From the NCBI RefSeq assembly GCF_011170065.1, contig NZ_BLLH01000007.1:1-64000 (forward strand): a stretch of DNA of 64,000 bases. The letters are read 5' to 3'. A program made the translations under genes and the position numbers. Below, piece by piece: positions 1-7,874 of the stretch. Origin of the DNA: Pseudolactococcus insecticola (GTDB lineage: Bacteria; Bacillota; Bacilli; Lactobacillales; Streptococcaceae). Under the pieces are notes generated by a model, which saw only the letters and a list, made by a program, of their open reading frames with translations, was not told the origin of the DNA and ran no database searches. Position 1 is the stretch's first letter. Each line of letters begins with the position of its first letter.

Positions 1-177
1 GTCGTGATGAACTTAGGGAAGTAGCTATGCACAGGCTTGGCGGTTTTACCGCTTAGCCGTTGGGCTGGCTACTCCTTTAGTGAAGAACGACGAAGTCGTG
101 ATGAACTTAGGGAAGTAGCTATGCACAACGTGGCTTGGCGGTTTTACCGCTTAGCCGTTGGGTTGGCTACTCCTTTA
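1..177. repeat. tandem pair of ~80-bp direct repeats, 94-bp period
   Basis: Two near-identical copies lie at 1-79 and 95-177. They differ by a 4-base insertion (acgt) near position 128 and a few substitutions. Each copy can fold: an outer stem AGTAGC/GCTACT encloses an inner hairpin with GCGGT/ACCGC and GGCT/AGCC arms. No convincing ORF crosses the repeats. The left copy begins at the window edge, so more copies may lie outside. The function is unknown; an intergenic structured repeat or RNA element is the simplest reading. Confidence 0.75.
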
Positions 178-185
178 ACGATTTG

Positions 186-334
186 GCATTGGCACTTTGC
201 GCTTTAGCGCATTACGTGCCACGCTATGTACAGTAGACAATATTTCTGATAAGAAATGATAGTCGCTGGACTTGCGACAACGTCGCGAAGAGGTTTTTCA
301 AACCAAGAAAAAGCGTTTTCACGCTAGTTCTTTT
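186..334. other. run of consecutive hairpins in non-coding DNA
   Basis: Between the direct repeats and the first gene there are successive inverted repeats: TGGCAC/GTGCCA enclosing GCGC/GCGC (190-221), ATTTCT/AGAAAT with loop GATA (242-257), GTCGC/GCGAC (262-278), GGTTT/AAACC (about 292-304) and the terminator at 312-325. I see no ORF here. Together with 1-177 this makes a gene-free stretch of about 340 bases full of secondary structure. Confidence 0.5.
307..330 (-). terminator. Rho-independent terminator of the binding-protein gene
   Basis: On the minus strand a stem AGCGT/ACGCT with a GAAA tetraloop is followed directly by TTTTCTT. It lies just past the stop codon of the minus-strand lipoprotein gene at 340. 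Confidence 0.7.
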
Positions 335-339
335 GTGGT

Positions 340-1176
340 TTATTTGAAATTATCAGCTGCGGGTGCATAGTCCCCACCGTAGAATTTTTCAGAGAGTTTT
401 TTCAGTGTTCCGTTGCTTGACAAAACTTTGAGCTCTTTGTCAATCTCTTTTTTCAATTTAGCTTGTGAGTTGTCTAAGATATAGTACTCATAAGTTTTGA
501 AAGTTGGGTATTTTGTCAAATCTGGGATATTGCTTGCGACTGTGACGTTATGCTCTTTTGCCAAGTTTTCACCGGCAGATTTTGAAGCAAACAAGAAGTC
601 GATTTGGCCTGACTCAACGGCTGCTAAACGGTCAGCAAGTGGGCGTTCAGAGTAGGTCACGTTGATTTTTTGATCTGGGTGTTTTTTATTCCAAGCTTCA
701 AAAATCGCACCATAGTTAGTACCGGCAGGGATTTCTGTTTTCTTGCCAATCAAATCCTTGATTGACGTGTAATTATTTGCCTTGCTTGAGAAGATAGCAT
801 TGACATTTTCAGAAATTGGATAAGTAAACAGGTATTTTTCTTCGCGTTCTGGTGTTTTACCAAAGTTATTGGCACCAATCTGACTGCGACCTGCATCCAA
901 ATCTGTCAAAATCGCTTCGTCAGAAACGGTTTTGTAGTCAAACTTGTAATCTGGCAATTTTTTGTCAACGGCTTTCAGGACTTCAATATCGAATCCTGTC
1001 AGTTTGTCGCCGTCTTTATAAGCGTAAGGTTTTGAGTCAGCAGTTTGTGCAACGGTAATCGTTGTAACTTTTGTTTTGCTTGTATCTGACTTGCTGTCAT
1101 TTTTGCCGCAGGCTGCAAGAAATGCGACGCTGAGCAAACCAACTGTGGCTACTGCTGCTACTTTTTTGAATGACAT
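340..1176 (-). CDS. polar amino acid ABC transporter substrate-binding lipoprotein
   Basis: A 278-residue extracellular solute-binding protein of the SBP_bac_3 family. The N-terminus is a lipoprotein signal peptide with lipobox LAAC (Cys at about residue 23), so the mature protein should be diacylglyceryl-anchored outside the membrane. The body has the family hallmarks: a substrate lobe around LTGFDIEVLKAV, and GRSQIGANNFGKTPEREEKY near the hinge. Cystine- and glutamine-type binders share this layout, and the exact ligand cannot be fixed from sequence. No permease or ATPase gene is adjacent, so it is an orphan or serves a distant transporter. An extended -10 (TGGTAAAAT) and an SD AGAGG precede it, and a terminator follows. 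Confidence 0.85.
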   Translation of the reverse strand: MSFKKVAAVATVGLLSVAFLAACGKNDSKSDTSKTKVTTITVAQTADSKPYAYKDGDKLTGFDIEVLKAVDKKLPDYKFDYKTVSDEAILTDLDAGRSQIGANNFGKTPEREEKYLFTYPISENVNAIFSSKANNYTSIKDLIGKKTEIPAGTNYGAIFEAWNKKHPDQKINVTYSERPLADRLAAVESGQIDFLFASKSAGENLAKEHNVTVASNIPDLTKYPTFKTYEYYILDNSQAKLKKEIDKELKVLSSNGTLKKLSEKFYGGDYAPAADNFK

Positions 1177-1273
1177 ATAAATTCCTCTTTTTCAATCTTA
1201 ATAGACTTAATTTTACCATAAAACTGGTCTAGTCCGACTTTAGAATTTTTTATGACGGGTTTTCAGAAAACAA

Positions 1274-1298
1274 AAACCCTATTTTCAAAATAGAGTTT
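1274..1298 (-). terminator. terminator of the rsmI operon
   Basis: An 11-bp stem (one G-U pair) with a short loop is followed by a T-run on the minus strand. It overlaps the rsmI stop codon. Confidence 0.75.
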
Positions 1299-2178
1299 AT
1301 AGGTCATGGAAATCTTGGTAAAGTTCTTGGCGTACAAGACCACGTGACTTTGCGATGGTTTTGATCGCTGTATTTGTTTTTTCTCCTTGTTCAATCAGCG
1401 CTTTAACCGCATCAAGACTAGACAAATCAGCAAGCGGATCCTTCTTTTGATGGCTGCTTTCTGACGAGCCGCTTACAATGATCAAGCATTCGCCTTTGAT
1501 TGGCTGCGCTTCAAGGCTTTCAAGTACCTCAGAAATGCTACCGCGGCGATATTCTTCATAGACCTTGGTCAGCTCACGCACAAAGGCAATCTGCCTGTCG
1601 CCATAGACTTCGAGCATATTTGTAAGGGTAGCCGCCACTCGGTGGGGTGATTCATAAAAAATCTGACTCTCAGGATAGGCTATTTTTTCCGTCAGAAAGC
1701 TGATTTGGTCAGCTTTTTTACGTGGTAGAAAGCCGTAAAAAATGTGTGGCTGTGGTGCGATACCTGAGGCAATCAGCGCCGTAATCCCAGCACTCGCACC
1801 TGGCAAGGCCACAACATCAATTTGCTCAGCAATGGCTGCTAGCACCAAATCATGTCCTGGGTCAGAAATTGATGGCATCCCTGCGTCTGAAACCTGAGCG
1901 ATGTCTTTTCCCGACTTCAAAAAATCCAGCATTTTATCCATTTTCAGCACACTATTATGCTCGTGAAAACTTTCTTGAGGCGTTGTAATCTCAAAGTGGT
2001 TGAGTAATTTTTGCGTGTTTCGTGTGTCTTCTGAAGCAATCAGATCGGCGTTTTTCAGCGTTTCGACCGCACGAAAGGTCATGTCATCAAGGTTGCCAAT
2101 CGGCGTTGGCACCAGATAGAGCGTGCCTGCTGTTTTAACGCCCTTGAAACTCTGTTGTAAGCTCATTTTTACTGTCAT
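1297..2178 (-). CDS. rsmI: 16S rRNA (cytidine(1402)-2'-O)-methyltransferase
   Basis: A 293-residue SAM-dependent methylase of the tetrapyrrole methylase fold. It 2'-O-methylates C1402 in the decoding centre of 16S rRNA. The diagnostic N-terminal stretch LYLVPTPIGNLDDMTFRA, the SEDTRNTQKLL segment, and the glycine-rich loop near QVSDAGMPSISDPG are all present. The length is typical for the family. It is the last gene of a tightly packed operon: its ATG overlaps the yabA stop by one base, implying translational coupling. The ATG at 2178 was chosen for this overlap; an internal ATG four codons on is possible. Confidence 0.95.
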   Translation of the reverse strand: MTVKMSLQQSFKGVKTAGTLYLVPTPIGNLDDMTFRAVETLKNADLIASEDTRNTQKLLNHFEITTPQESFHEHNSVLKMDKMLDFLKSGKDIAQVSDAGMPSISDPGHDLVLAAIAEQIDVVALPGASAGITALIASGIAPQPHIFYGFLPRKKADQISFLTEKIAYPESQIFYESPHRVAATLTNMLEVYGDRQIAFVRELTKVYEEYRRGSISEVLESLEAQPIKGECLIIVSGSSESSHQKKDPLADLSSLDAVKALIEQGEKTNTAIKTIAKSRGLVRQELYQDFHDL

Positions 2179-2537
2179 TATCTATACAAAATCTCCGCAC
2201 AATACAGGCAAGTTTCGCCAGGCTCTAGCCGCTGACCGTAAAAATCTCTGCAGACGTGAAAACCATCCTCGTAAATTTCTTGTAGATTTGACATTGGATT
2301 TTTTTTTGCAGTTTTAGCAGCTTTGTCCTGATTGTCGGCTGTCGACTCTGCCTGTTCTGACAGGTCCGAAAGCTCTGCTATTCGATCTCGCAGGCGTGCA
2401 TTTTCAATCAATAAACTGGTGTTTTCGGAAATTAGTTTTTGATAGGTGCTTTTGATGTCGCTAACCTGCGTCAGTGTCGCAACTAGCTGTTCTTCAAGTT
2501 CTGATAGATTATCAAAAAAAGGAGTTTTATCTGCCAT
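2178..2537 (-). CDS. yabA: replication initiation control protein YabA
   Basis: A 119-residue homologue of YabA, which binds DnaA and DnaN (beta clamp) and restrains over-initiation at oriC. The N-terminal half (about residues 10-60) is a heptad-rich coiled coil used for tetramerisation. The C-terminal half carries the zinc-binding His/Cys set, seen here as HVCRDFYG then CLYCAEILYR. A charged linker (about residues 65-85) separates them. It sits between ricT and rsmI with one-base overlaps on both sides, the order known from streptococci and bacilli. Confidence 0.93.
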   Translation of the reverse strand: MADKTPFFDNLSELEEQLVATLTQVSDIKSTYQKLISENTSLLIENARLRDRIAELSDLSEQAESTADNQDKAAKTAKKNPMSNLQEIYEDGFHVCRDFYGQRLEPGETCLYCAEILYR

Positions 2538-3307
2538 TAAACCACCTCTATTTCTGCGAGTTCATAGTCTTTGACCACATTGTTCTGACGGACTTTGACG
2601 GTGTTTGATAGCACGTTCATGCCAATAACGCGACCCTGACCATCTGATGAGACGACTGTATCACCAAAGTCAGGAAAGTTTTTGCGCGCCTTGCGGTAAA
2701 AGTCATCTTCGTAGCTCAGGCAGCACATCAGTCTGCCACACAGGCCGTTGAGCTTATTTTGATTGAGTGAAAGCGCTTGGTTTTTCGCCATTTTGATGCT
2801 GACGTTTGGAAATTCGCCCATGAACTCCGCACAGCAAAGTGGACGTCCGCAAGGTCCTAAACCACCGAAAGCTTTTGCTACATCACGTGGCCCAATCTGA
2901 CGCAGCTCAATTCGCGTCTTAAACGTGCTAGCTAAATCTTTCAAAAGCGCTCGAAAATCCACCCGATGTTCCGCTGTAAAGCTGACATAGAGGCGTTTAT
3001 AGTCGAGTGTGTACTTGACTTCGATGATTTTCATATCAAGGGCATGATGTTTTACAAGCTTTTTGACAGTGGTTTTTGCCTCATCAGAAGCCGCCGTCAC
3101 CTTGTCAGATAACTCAAAATCAAGCAAGTTAGCACTTGCGACAATGTAGCCATCTACATCAAGTTCTGACGCAATTTCACGGACAACCTGCCCCATCATC
3201 TTGCCTTTTTCACCTTTGACAATGACCGTTTCGCTCACTGTATAGCTGCTGTTACTGGTCACAAATATATTTTCTTCGCCATGGGCGAATTTGATTTCGT
3301 AATTCAT
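2537..3307 (-). CDS. ricT: PSP1-domain regulatory protein RicT (YaaT)
   Basis: A 256-residue PSP1-domain protein. In Bacillus subtilis RicT (YaaT) joins RicA and RicF in a complex that binds iron-sulfur clusters and stimulates RNase Y mRNA maturation. The family cysteines are present as CGRPLCCAEF (about residues 160-170) and CGRLMCC (about 190-197). The start ATG is 15 bp past the holB stop with an AGAGAG Shine-Dalgarno. The stop overlaps the yabA ATG. RicA and RicF partners are not in the window, so the role is inferred from family. Confidence 0.9.
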   Translation of the reverse strand: MNYEIKFAHGEENIFVTSNSSYTVSETVIVKGEKGKMMGQVVREIASELDVDGYIVASANLLDFELSDKVTAASDEAKTTVKKLVKHHALDMKIIEVKYTLDYKRLYVSFTAEHRVDFRALLKDLASTFKTRIELRQIGPRDVAKAFGGLGPCGRPLCCAEFMGEFPNVSIKMAKNQALSLNQNKLNGLCGRLMCCLSYEDDFYRKARKNFPDFGDTVVSSDGQGRVIGMNVLSNTVKVRQNNVVKDYELAEIEVV

Positions 3308-3322
3308 ATGTTCTCTCTATTT

Positions 3323-4183
3323 TTATAAAGCGATTTTTTCTAGGCTAGCTTGAAAGTTGACATTGGCACGGAAATAGCTTTGCGCCATAAACACTTTTTG
3401 AGCAAGCTGCGACTGGCGCTGTTTAACTAGGATAATGCTAAGCAGCTCAAATACTAAGCCTTGCTGATACTTGTCCTTAAAATTTGCGGCAAGGCCCATA
3501 ACCTGTAAAAATGCCTCGTCTTTGTTACTGACAAGTGTCTTTGCAAAGTTTTCAATCTGTTTAAGGCTGGTCAAAAATGCCTTATCCTCTGCCAATGTTT
3601 GCGCTGATTCAAGTGAATTTGTCACTTGCGCAATCAGTTGTGCATCAGTTTTCAGCGTCCCAGCTGCTTCTAAATGCTGCTGGATGAGTTGCGTCTGATG
3701 TGGAAATGTAATGACCTGTGCCCGTGACTTAATCGTGTCAAGCACCATATTTTCAGATGCCGTCAATAGAAAAATGTAGATTTCAGACTCAGGCTCTTCA
3801 ATTGATTTCAAAAGCGCATTTGCTGCATTGACATGTAGCTTTTCAGCACCGTCAATAATGACGACTTGGCGGTTGGTTTCATAGCCAGACTGTGAAAATG
3901 TCAGCAACAAATCGCGTATCTGCTGAGTTTTAATCGTCTGACCATCAGGTTTCACGAGATGCAAATCCGTAAAATCATTGTCAGCAATCAGCCTACATTC
4001 CCTGCAGACACCACAAGGCAAACCGTCCGTCAAATTGGTACAAAAGCGTGATTTCGTCAGCCACAGCGCCATCTCCATCGCTCCGAACCCGCCTGAAAAT
4101 AGAAAAGCATGGTGCAGCATATCAGCCTGCAGAACTTTTGCAAATCGGGCATAAAGCGCCGGTTGCAACTCAGAAATTGTCAT
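3323..4183 (-). CDS. holB: DNA polymerase III delta' subunit
   Basis: A 286-residue AAA+ family clamp-loader subunit. Delta' is part of the complex that places the beta clamp on DNA. A four-cysteine zinc knuckle is visible at about residues 47-63 (CTNLTDGLPCGVCRECR). The P-loop position reads FSGGFGAMEM and lacks GKT/S, as expected for an ATP-non-hydrolysing delta'. The SRAQVITFP motif is also present. I chose the ATG at 4183 over an upstream TTG because GGAG lies 8 bases upstream of it. This makes the tmk stop and holB start overlap by one base. Confidence 0.93.
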   Translation of the reverse strand: MTISELQPALYARFAKVLQADMLHHAFLFSGGFGAMEMALWLTKSRFCTNLTDGLPCGVCRECRLIADNDFTDLHLVKPDGQTIKTQQIRDLLLTFSQSGYETNRQVVIIDGAEKLHVNAANALLKSIEEPESEIYIFLLTASENMVLDTIKSRAQVITFPHQTQLIQQHLEAAGTLKTDAQLIAQVTNSLESAQTLAEDKAFLTSLKQIENFAKTLVSNKDEAFLQVMGLAANFKDKYQQGLVFELLSIILVKQRQSQLAQKVFMAQSYFRANVNFQASLEKIAL

Positions 4184-4830
4184 CAAAAAATCTCCGGAAA
4201 TTTGGCTGTAATCGCAGTCATAGCAGCCTCTGCCACCTCAGAAATAGACTGTCCAGCATCAATCGTTTTGACACGATCTGGATTTTCAGCTGCGATTTTT
4301 TGGTAGCCTGCACGCACTTTTCGGTGCATCTCAGCGGCTTCTAAGTCCAGACGGTTAATCTCGCGATCACCCGTCATGACACGTGCAAGCCCAATCTCAG
4401 TTGCCACATCAAGATACAGCGTCAGATCAGGTAGCAGTCCGTCTGTCGCAAAGTCATTGATTGCCATCGTCTCTGCGACGCCAATCCCACGCGCATAGCC
4501 TTGATAGGCGACAGATGAGTCGATAAAACGGTCAATCACGACGACTTTGCCCGCCGCAAGCGCTGGCAACACTTTTTCATTAAGATGTTGTCTGCGCGCT
4601 GCAGCAAAAAGCAGCAACTCCGTTTTGCCGTCAATTGCGGTATTTTCAGGTGCAAGGATAATCTCGCGAATGCTTTCAGCAATCCGAATCCCACCAGGTT
4701 CACGTGTCGTGAGTACTTGAGCGCCATTTTTTTCAAGATGGGGCAAAATCTCCTGTAAAATCGTTGTTTTGCCAGCGCCCTCAGGCCCCTCCAAGCTTAT
4801 CAAAATACCTTTTTTCTTGTTAATAGACAT
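4183..4830 (-). CDS. tmk: thymidylate kinase
   Basis: A 215-residue dTMP kinase that makes dTDP for DNA synthesis. The P-loop [10 protein letters not shown], the DR(F/Y) motif in [12 protein letters not shown] and a LID region around [10 protein letters not shown] are all present. The length is normal. The 5' end is unusual: the first seven codons (MSINKKK) are duplicated 36 bp upstream, where they end in TGA, and no Shine-Dalgarno precedes the real ATG. An extended -10 element ends six bases before the ATG, so a leaderless mRNA is possible. Downstream holB is translationally coupled. Confidence 0.93.
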   Translation of the reverse strand: MSINKKKGILISLEGPEGAGKTTILQEILPHLEKNGAQVLTTREPGGIRIAESIREIILAPENTAIDGKTELLLFAAARRQHLNEKVLPALAAGKVVVIDRFIDSSVAYQGYARGIGVAETMAINDFATDGLLPDLTLYLDVATEIGLARVMTGDREINRLDLEAAEMHRKVRAGYQKIAAENPDRVKTIDAGQSISEVAEAAMTAITAKFPEIF

Positions 4831-4882
4831 GTTTAAATTATATCATTTTTTCTTGTTAATAGACATGTTTAAACTAAATCAT
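4811..4882 (-). repeat. 36-bp tandem duplication at the tmk start
   Basis: Two consecutive ~36-bp copies share tcttgttaatagacatgttt on the plus strand. The downstream copy (in minus-strand order) holds the real tmk start. The upstream copy yields an eight-codon minigene (4866-4843) coding MSINKKK-stop. The stop TGA is also the TG of an extended -10 promoter element. Confidence 0.8.
4837..4845 (-). promoter_or_regulatory. extended -10 promoter element of tmk
   Basis: TGATATAAT on the minus strand matches TGn-TATAAT. Six bases (TTAAAC) separate it from the tmk ATG, so transcription would start at or next to the start codon. No good -35 was seen. Confidence 0.55.
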
Positions 4883-5568
4883 TTTTGGGACAAAATTTTA
4901 GGCAAATCCGTGATATTTATCACCCCAAGCACATCTGACGGTTTGAGTGTTTGCAGATTTTCCACCTCAGTTATTAGCAAAACAACTGATTTCTGACCTG
5001 TTTTCATCTCATCAAGTAGCCTATTTTCTGCTGTGAATATCGAGTCATCAGGTTTGATAAATCGGATAACTGCTTGTGAGTTTTCAAGTATCTGCTCAAC
5101 TGTTGGTGCTGCTTTTGGATTTTCTGACAAGCTGTGAACGATAGCATTTGCCGTGATAAGCTGTGTCGTAAGTACGCGACCGTTTTTGACAACAGGAAAC
5201 TGCGTATGATGATGCGTTCTGACGAGCGTCATCAGATCTGAAAATGCGGCATCTGACGGCACAAAGATCACTTCCGAGCGAAATAAACTGCCCACAGTTA
5301 AGGGCTGTGTAATCACCTCATAAACATGCCGTATCAAGTCCACCACCTCAGGCTGGATGAGAAAATACTTGTCAGAAGCCTTGTGCTGCATCATGTTTCT
5401 CAGATTATTGAAGAGCTCAAAATCTGTAGCAAAGTCCTTTGCACCTGCAACATGCTCAATCAACTCATCTGTCAGCTGCGACATCGGCATGTACTTGCCT
5501 GTTTGGTTAAATTTTTTATTGGCAAATGCTTCTATTTCTTTGTAAATCTCGATAAATGTCTCGTTCAT
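4879..5568 (-). CDS. CBS-domain pair protein
   Basis: A 229-residue cytoplasmic protein. The N-terminal ~85 residues are not recognised; they contain a motif like FNNLRNMMQHKA. They are followed by two CBS motifs, the first at about 95-150 (SEVIFVPSDAAFSDLMTLV...FPVVKNGRVLT) and the second at about 165-225, ending DVLGVINITDLPKIL. CBS pairs bind adenine nucleotides or, in some Firmicutes proteins, cyclic di-AMP; which ligand applies here is unknown. It lies 48 bp upstream of tmk on the same strand and may share its transcript. Streptococcal relatives are often named AcuB-like. Confidence 0.75.
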   Translation of the reverse strand: MNETFIEIYKEIEAFANKKFNQTGKYMPMSQLTDELIEHVAGAKDFATDFELFNNLRNMMQHKASDKYFLIQPEVVDLIRHVYEVITQPLTVGSLFRSEVIFVPSDAAFSDLMTLVRTHHHTQFPVVKNGRVLTTQLITANAIVHSLSENPKAAPTVEQILENSQAVIRFIKPDDSIFTAENRLLDEMKTGQKSVVLLITEVENLQTLKPSDVLGVINITDLPKILSQK

Positions 5569-5587
5569 TTTTACTTTCTCTTTCTAC

Positions 5588-5609
5588 AAAAAAAGAACCT
5601 CTCGGCTCT
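5588..5609 (-). terminator. terminator of the amino acid ABC operon
   Basis: The minus strand reads AGAGCC-GAGA-GGTTCT followed by seven T residues. It lies 29 bases past the last permease gene of the operon. Confidence 0.85.
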
Positions 5610-5637
5610 ATTTTATCATTTTTAAACTGATTCAAGA

Positions 5638-6306
5638 CTATTCCAGCGAATTAGCCCATGATTTTTGCAAGCGACGTGACACTTGTGAAATGGCAAAGTT
5701 GATGACAAAATAAATCACCGCCACAAAACCGTACAACATGAACACTTGACCCGCTTGGAAATATTGTCCCATCAAGATTTGTGAGTTACCAAACAATTCT
5801 TGCAAGGCGATAACCGAATACAAAAATGACGTATCCTTGATCACTGTCACAAACTGTGAGATAATCGCAGGCAACATCTTGCGAATGGCCTGTGGCAACA
5901 CGATATTGGTCAAAATTTGCAAATCTGTAAACCCTTGTGACTTACCAGCCTCGGTTTGTCCTTCAGGCACACCATTTAGCCCGCCACGGATGATTTCTGC
6001 AAGCGCAGCCGTTGTAAAGACTGTAAATGAGATAATCCCCGCAGGCACTGACTTAACTTGAAAAATCAAGAAAATAACGAAAATCCACAGCAAGTTGGGC
6101 ACATTTCTGACAACCTCAACATAAAAACTTGCGATAAACTTCAAAAATGGATTTTTACCATTTCGCAAAACGGCTAAAACCGTGCCGAAAATCGTTGACA
6201 AAACAATCGAAATCAAGGCGATAAATAGTGTCAGTCCCAAACCTTGAAAGAGAAAACGGATATTTGTCGCGGTAAAAACTTGTGATGCTTCTTGTGCTAA
6301 ACTCAT
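5638..6306 (-). CDS. amino acid ABC transporter permease (second)
   Basis: A 222-residue inner-membrane permease of the His/Glu/Gln/Arg family with about five transmembrane helices. The EAA loop that docks the ATPase is seen around LNGVPEGQTEAGKSQGFTD. It is the last gene of a four-gene operon (ATPase, binding protein, permease, permease) with 12 bp between the permeases. The gene order equals the streptococcal glnQHMP operon, so the complex probably imports glutamine or glutamate. It should pair as a heterodimer with the product at 6319-7002. Confidence 0.9.
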   Translation of the reverse strand: MSLAQEASQVFTATNIRFLFQGLGLTLFIALISIVLSTIFGTVLAVLRNGKNPFLKFIASFYVEVVRNVPNLLWIFVIFLIFQVKSVPAGIISFTVFTTAALAEIIRGGLNGVPEGQTEAGKSQGFTDLQILTNIVLPQAIRKMLPAIISQFVTVIKDTSFLYSVIALQELFGNSQILMGQYFQAGQVFMLYGFVAVIYFVINFAISQVSRRLQKSWANSLE

Positions 6307-6318
6307 CTTTTCCCCCCT

Positions 6319-7002
6319 CTAACCGACACTGTAAGCGTTTTTGTTCTTTTCTTCCATGCGACGCGCAAGTGATGCGAGCGGGAAACATAAAATAAAGTAA
6401 AGGGCACCGACTCCCACAAAAGCTGGGATGTAGTTCATGTTCATAGAAGACCATGACTTGGCTGTAAACATGAGGTCAGCCCCTGAGATGATGGCAACAG
6501 TTGATGTATTTTTGATCAAGTTGACAATCTGGTTTGTCAGTGGCGGATAGATCATCCGAACTGCCTGCGGCAAGACAATCAAGCGCATGGTTTCACCATA
6601 GGTAAAACCTTGTGACTCAGCAGCCTCAGTTTGCCCTTTTGGCACCCCTTCGATACCTGAGCGAATGACTTCTGCGATATAGGCACCATGATAGAGCCCC
6701 ACACAGATGATGGCCGTCCAAAAGGCTGAAATGACCAGATGTTTGTTGAGCAATGGAAAACCGTAATAAACCACAACAAACTGAATCAAGAGTGGTGTAT
6801 TTTGATAAATTTCCACATAGACACGACTAATCGCACGCAGGACTTTATTTCGTGTTGCAGATAGCGACCCGAAAATCACACCTAGCAACATGGCTAAGAG
6901 CAACGCGCCAATGGAAATCTCTAGCGTGTAGAGAAATCCCTTGGCGAACTGCCCGAAGTCTGAGAAAAACGCCTGCCAGCGTTCTAATGCAAAAGGACTC
7001 AT
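6319..7002 (-). CDS. amino acid ABC transporter permease (first)
   Basis: A 227-residue polar amino acid permease with predicted helices at about 15-45, 55-80, 85-110, 155-175 and 190-212. The EAA motif is IEGVPKGQTEAAESQGFTY. It is homologous to the next permease, and the two likely form the membrane channel of one importer. It lies 39 bp after the binding-protein gene. The family also includes glutamate/aspartate permeases, so the substrate is inferred from the operon and its GlnR-type operator. Confidence 0.9.
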   Translation of the reverse strand: MSPFALERWQAFFSDFGQFAKGFLYTLEISIGALLLAMLLGVIFGSLSATRNKVLRAISRVYVEIYQNTPLLIQFVVVYYGFPLLNKHLVISAFWTAIICVGLYHGAYIAEVIRSGIEGVPKGQTEAAESQGFTYGETMRLIVLPQAVRMIYPPLTNQIVNLIKNTSTVAIISGADLMFTAKSWSSMNMNYIPAFVGVGALYFILCFPLASLARRMEEKNKNAYSVG

Positions 7003-7041
7003 ATATTACCTTTCTAGTACTTGTTCCTGTTTAGCTACGCC

Positions 7042-7848
7042 TTATTTTGCAGTTGCGTCAGTCAGGTTGTATTTGGCAGTCAATTTTTTAAGTTCGCCGT
7101 CGTCTTTGAGTGTTTTCACTTCTTTGTTGAGGTAGCTTGCAAGTTCAGTGTTTGATTTCTTAGTTGCGATACCGTATTCTTGAGGTGCGAACCCTTCACC
7201 CAAAATCTCAGTTTTGCTATCAACATAACCAGACAAGATTGATTTGTCGACGGCAAATGCGGCAATACGACCAGATGTCAAGGCTGTTTTAAGTGTCGGA
7301 TAGTCAGCAAGCTCAGCATATTTGAATGAAATACCTTTTTCTTTTGCCAAGGCTTCAAGGCCTTCTTTTGTAGAAGAAGACTGTGCCACACCGATTGTCT
7401 TACCGTTCAAATCTTCCACGTCAGTGAAGTTTGATGATTTATTGACCAAGAAACCAGCTTCATCTGTGAAATACGGCGTTGTGAAGTTATACGTTTTTTT
7501 ACGTTCATCAGTGATGGTAAAGGTTGCGATAACTGCATCAACCTGTTTGTTATCAAGCAAAGGACCACGTGTTTGCGCAGTAACGGGTACAAATTCAGCT
7601 TTGACACCCAGACTTTTTGCGATTTGGTTTGCGATATCGATCTCAACACCTGTAAATTTATTTGTTTTAGGGTCTTTGTAACCAAAGTTTGGTACGTCTT
7701 GTTTGACACCAAAGACGATTTTGCCCTTGTCTTTAATCTTATCTGTTGCTGATTTTGAGGCGTCATCTTTAGATGAGCCACATGCTGCAAGACTAAAAGC
7801 AGCAAATGCTGCTGCGATTCCGGCTAATACTTTTACTGATGTTTTCAT
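7042..7848 (-). CDS. glutamine/glutamate-type ABC transporter binding lipoprotein
   Basis: A 268-residue SBP_bac_3 lipoprotein. The signal peptide ends in lipobox LAAC (Cys about residue 23), followed by a Ser/Asp/Lys linker. The ligand lobe shows GKIVFGVKQDVPNFGYKDP and KFTGVEIDIANQIAKSLG. The second lobe includes VIATFTITDERKKTYNFTTPYF. This pattern is typical of glutamine, glutamate or aspartate binders. It is encoded between the ATPase and the two permeases of the same operon and supplies their substrate specificity. It is distinct from the orphan binder at 340-1176. Confidence 0.9.
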   Translation of the reverse strand: MKTSVKVLAGIAAAFAAFSLAACGSSKDDASKSATDKIKDKGKIVFGVKQDVPNFGYKDPKTNKFTGVEIDIANQIAKSLGVKAEFVPVTAQTRGPLLDNKQVDAVIATFTITDERKKTYNFTTPYFTDEAGFLVNKSSNFTDVEDLNGKTIGVAQSSSTKEGLEALAKEKGISFKYAELADYPTLKTALTSGRIAAFAVDKSILSGYVDSKTEILGEGFAPQEYGIATKKSNTELASYLNKEVKTLKDDGELKKLTAKYNLTDATAK

Positions 7849-7874
7849 ATATTTTCTCCTATATTTCCTATATT

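Noticed and set aside
60-177. tRNA gene or CRISPR-like repeats in the leading 340 bases
   Set aside because: No cloverleaf with T-loop or anticodon arm could be drawn, and only two repeat copies with no spacer series are present.
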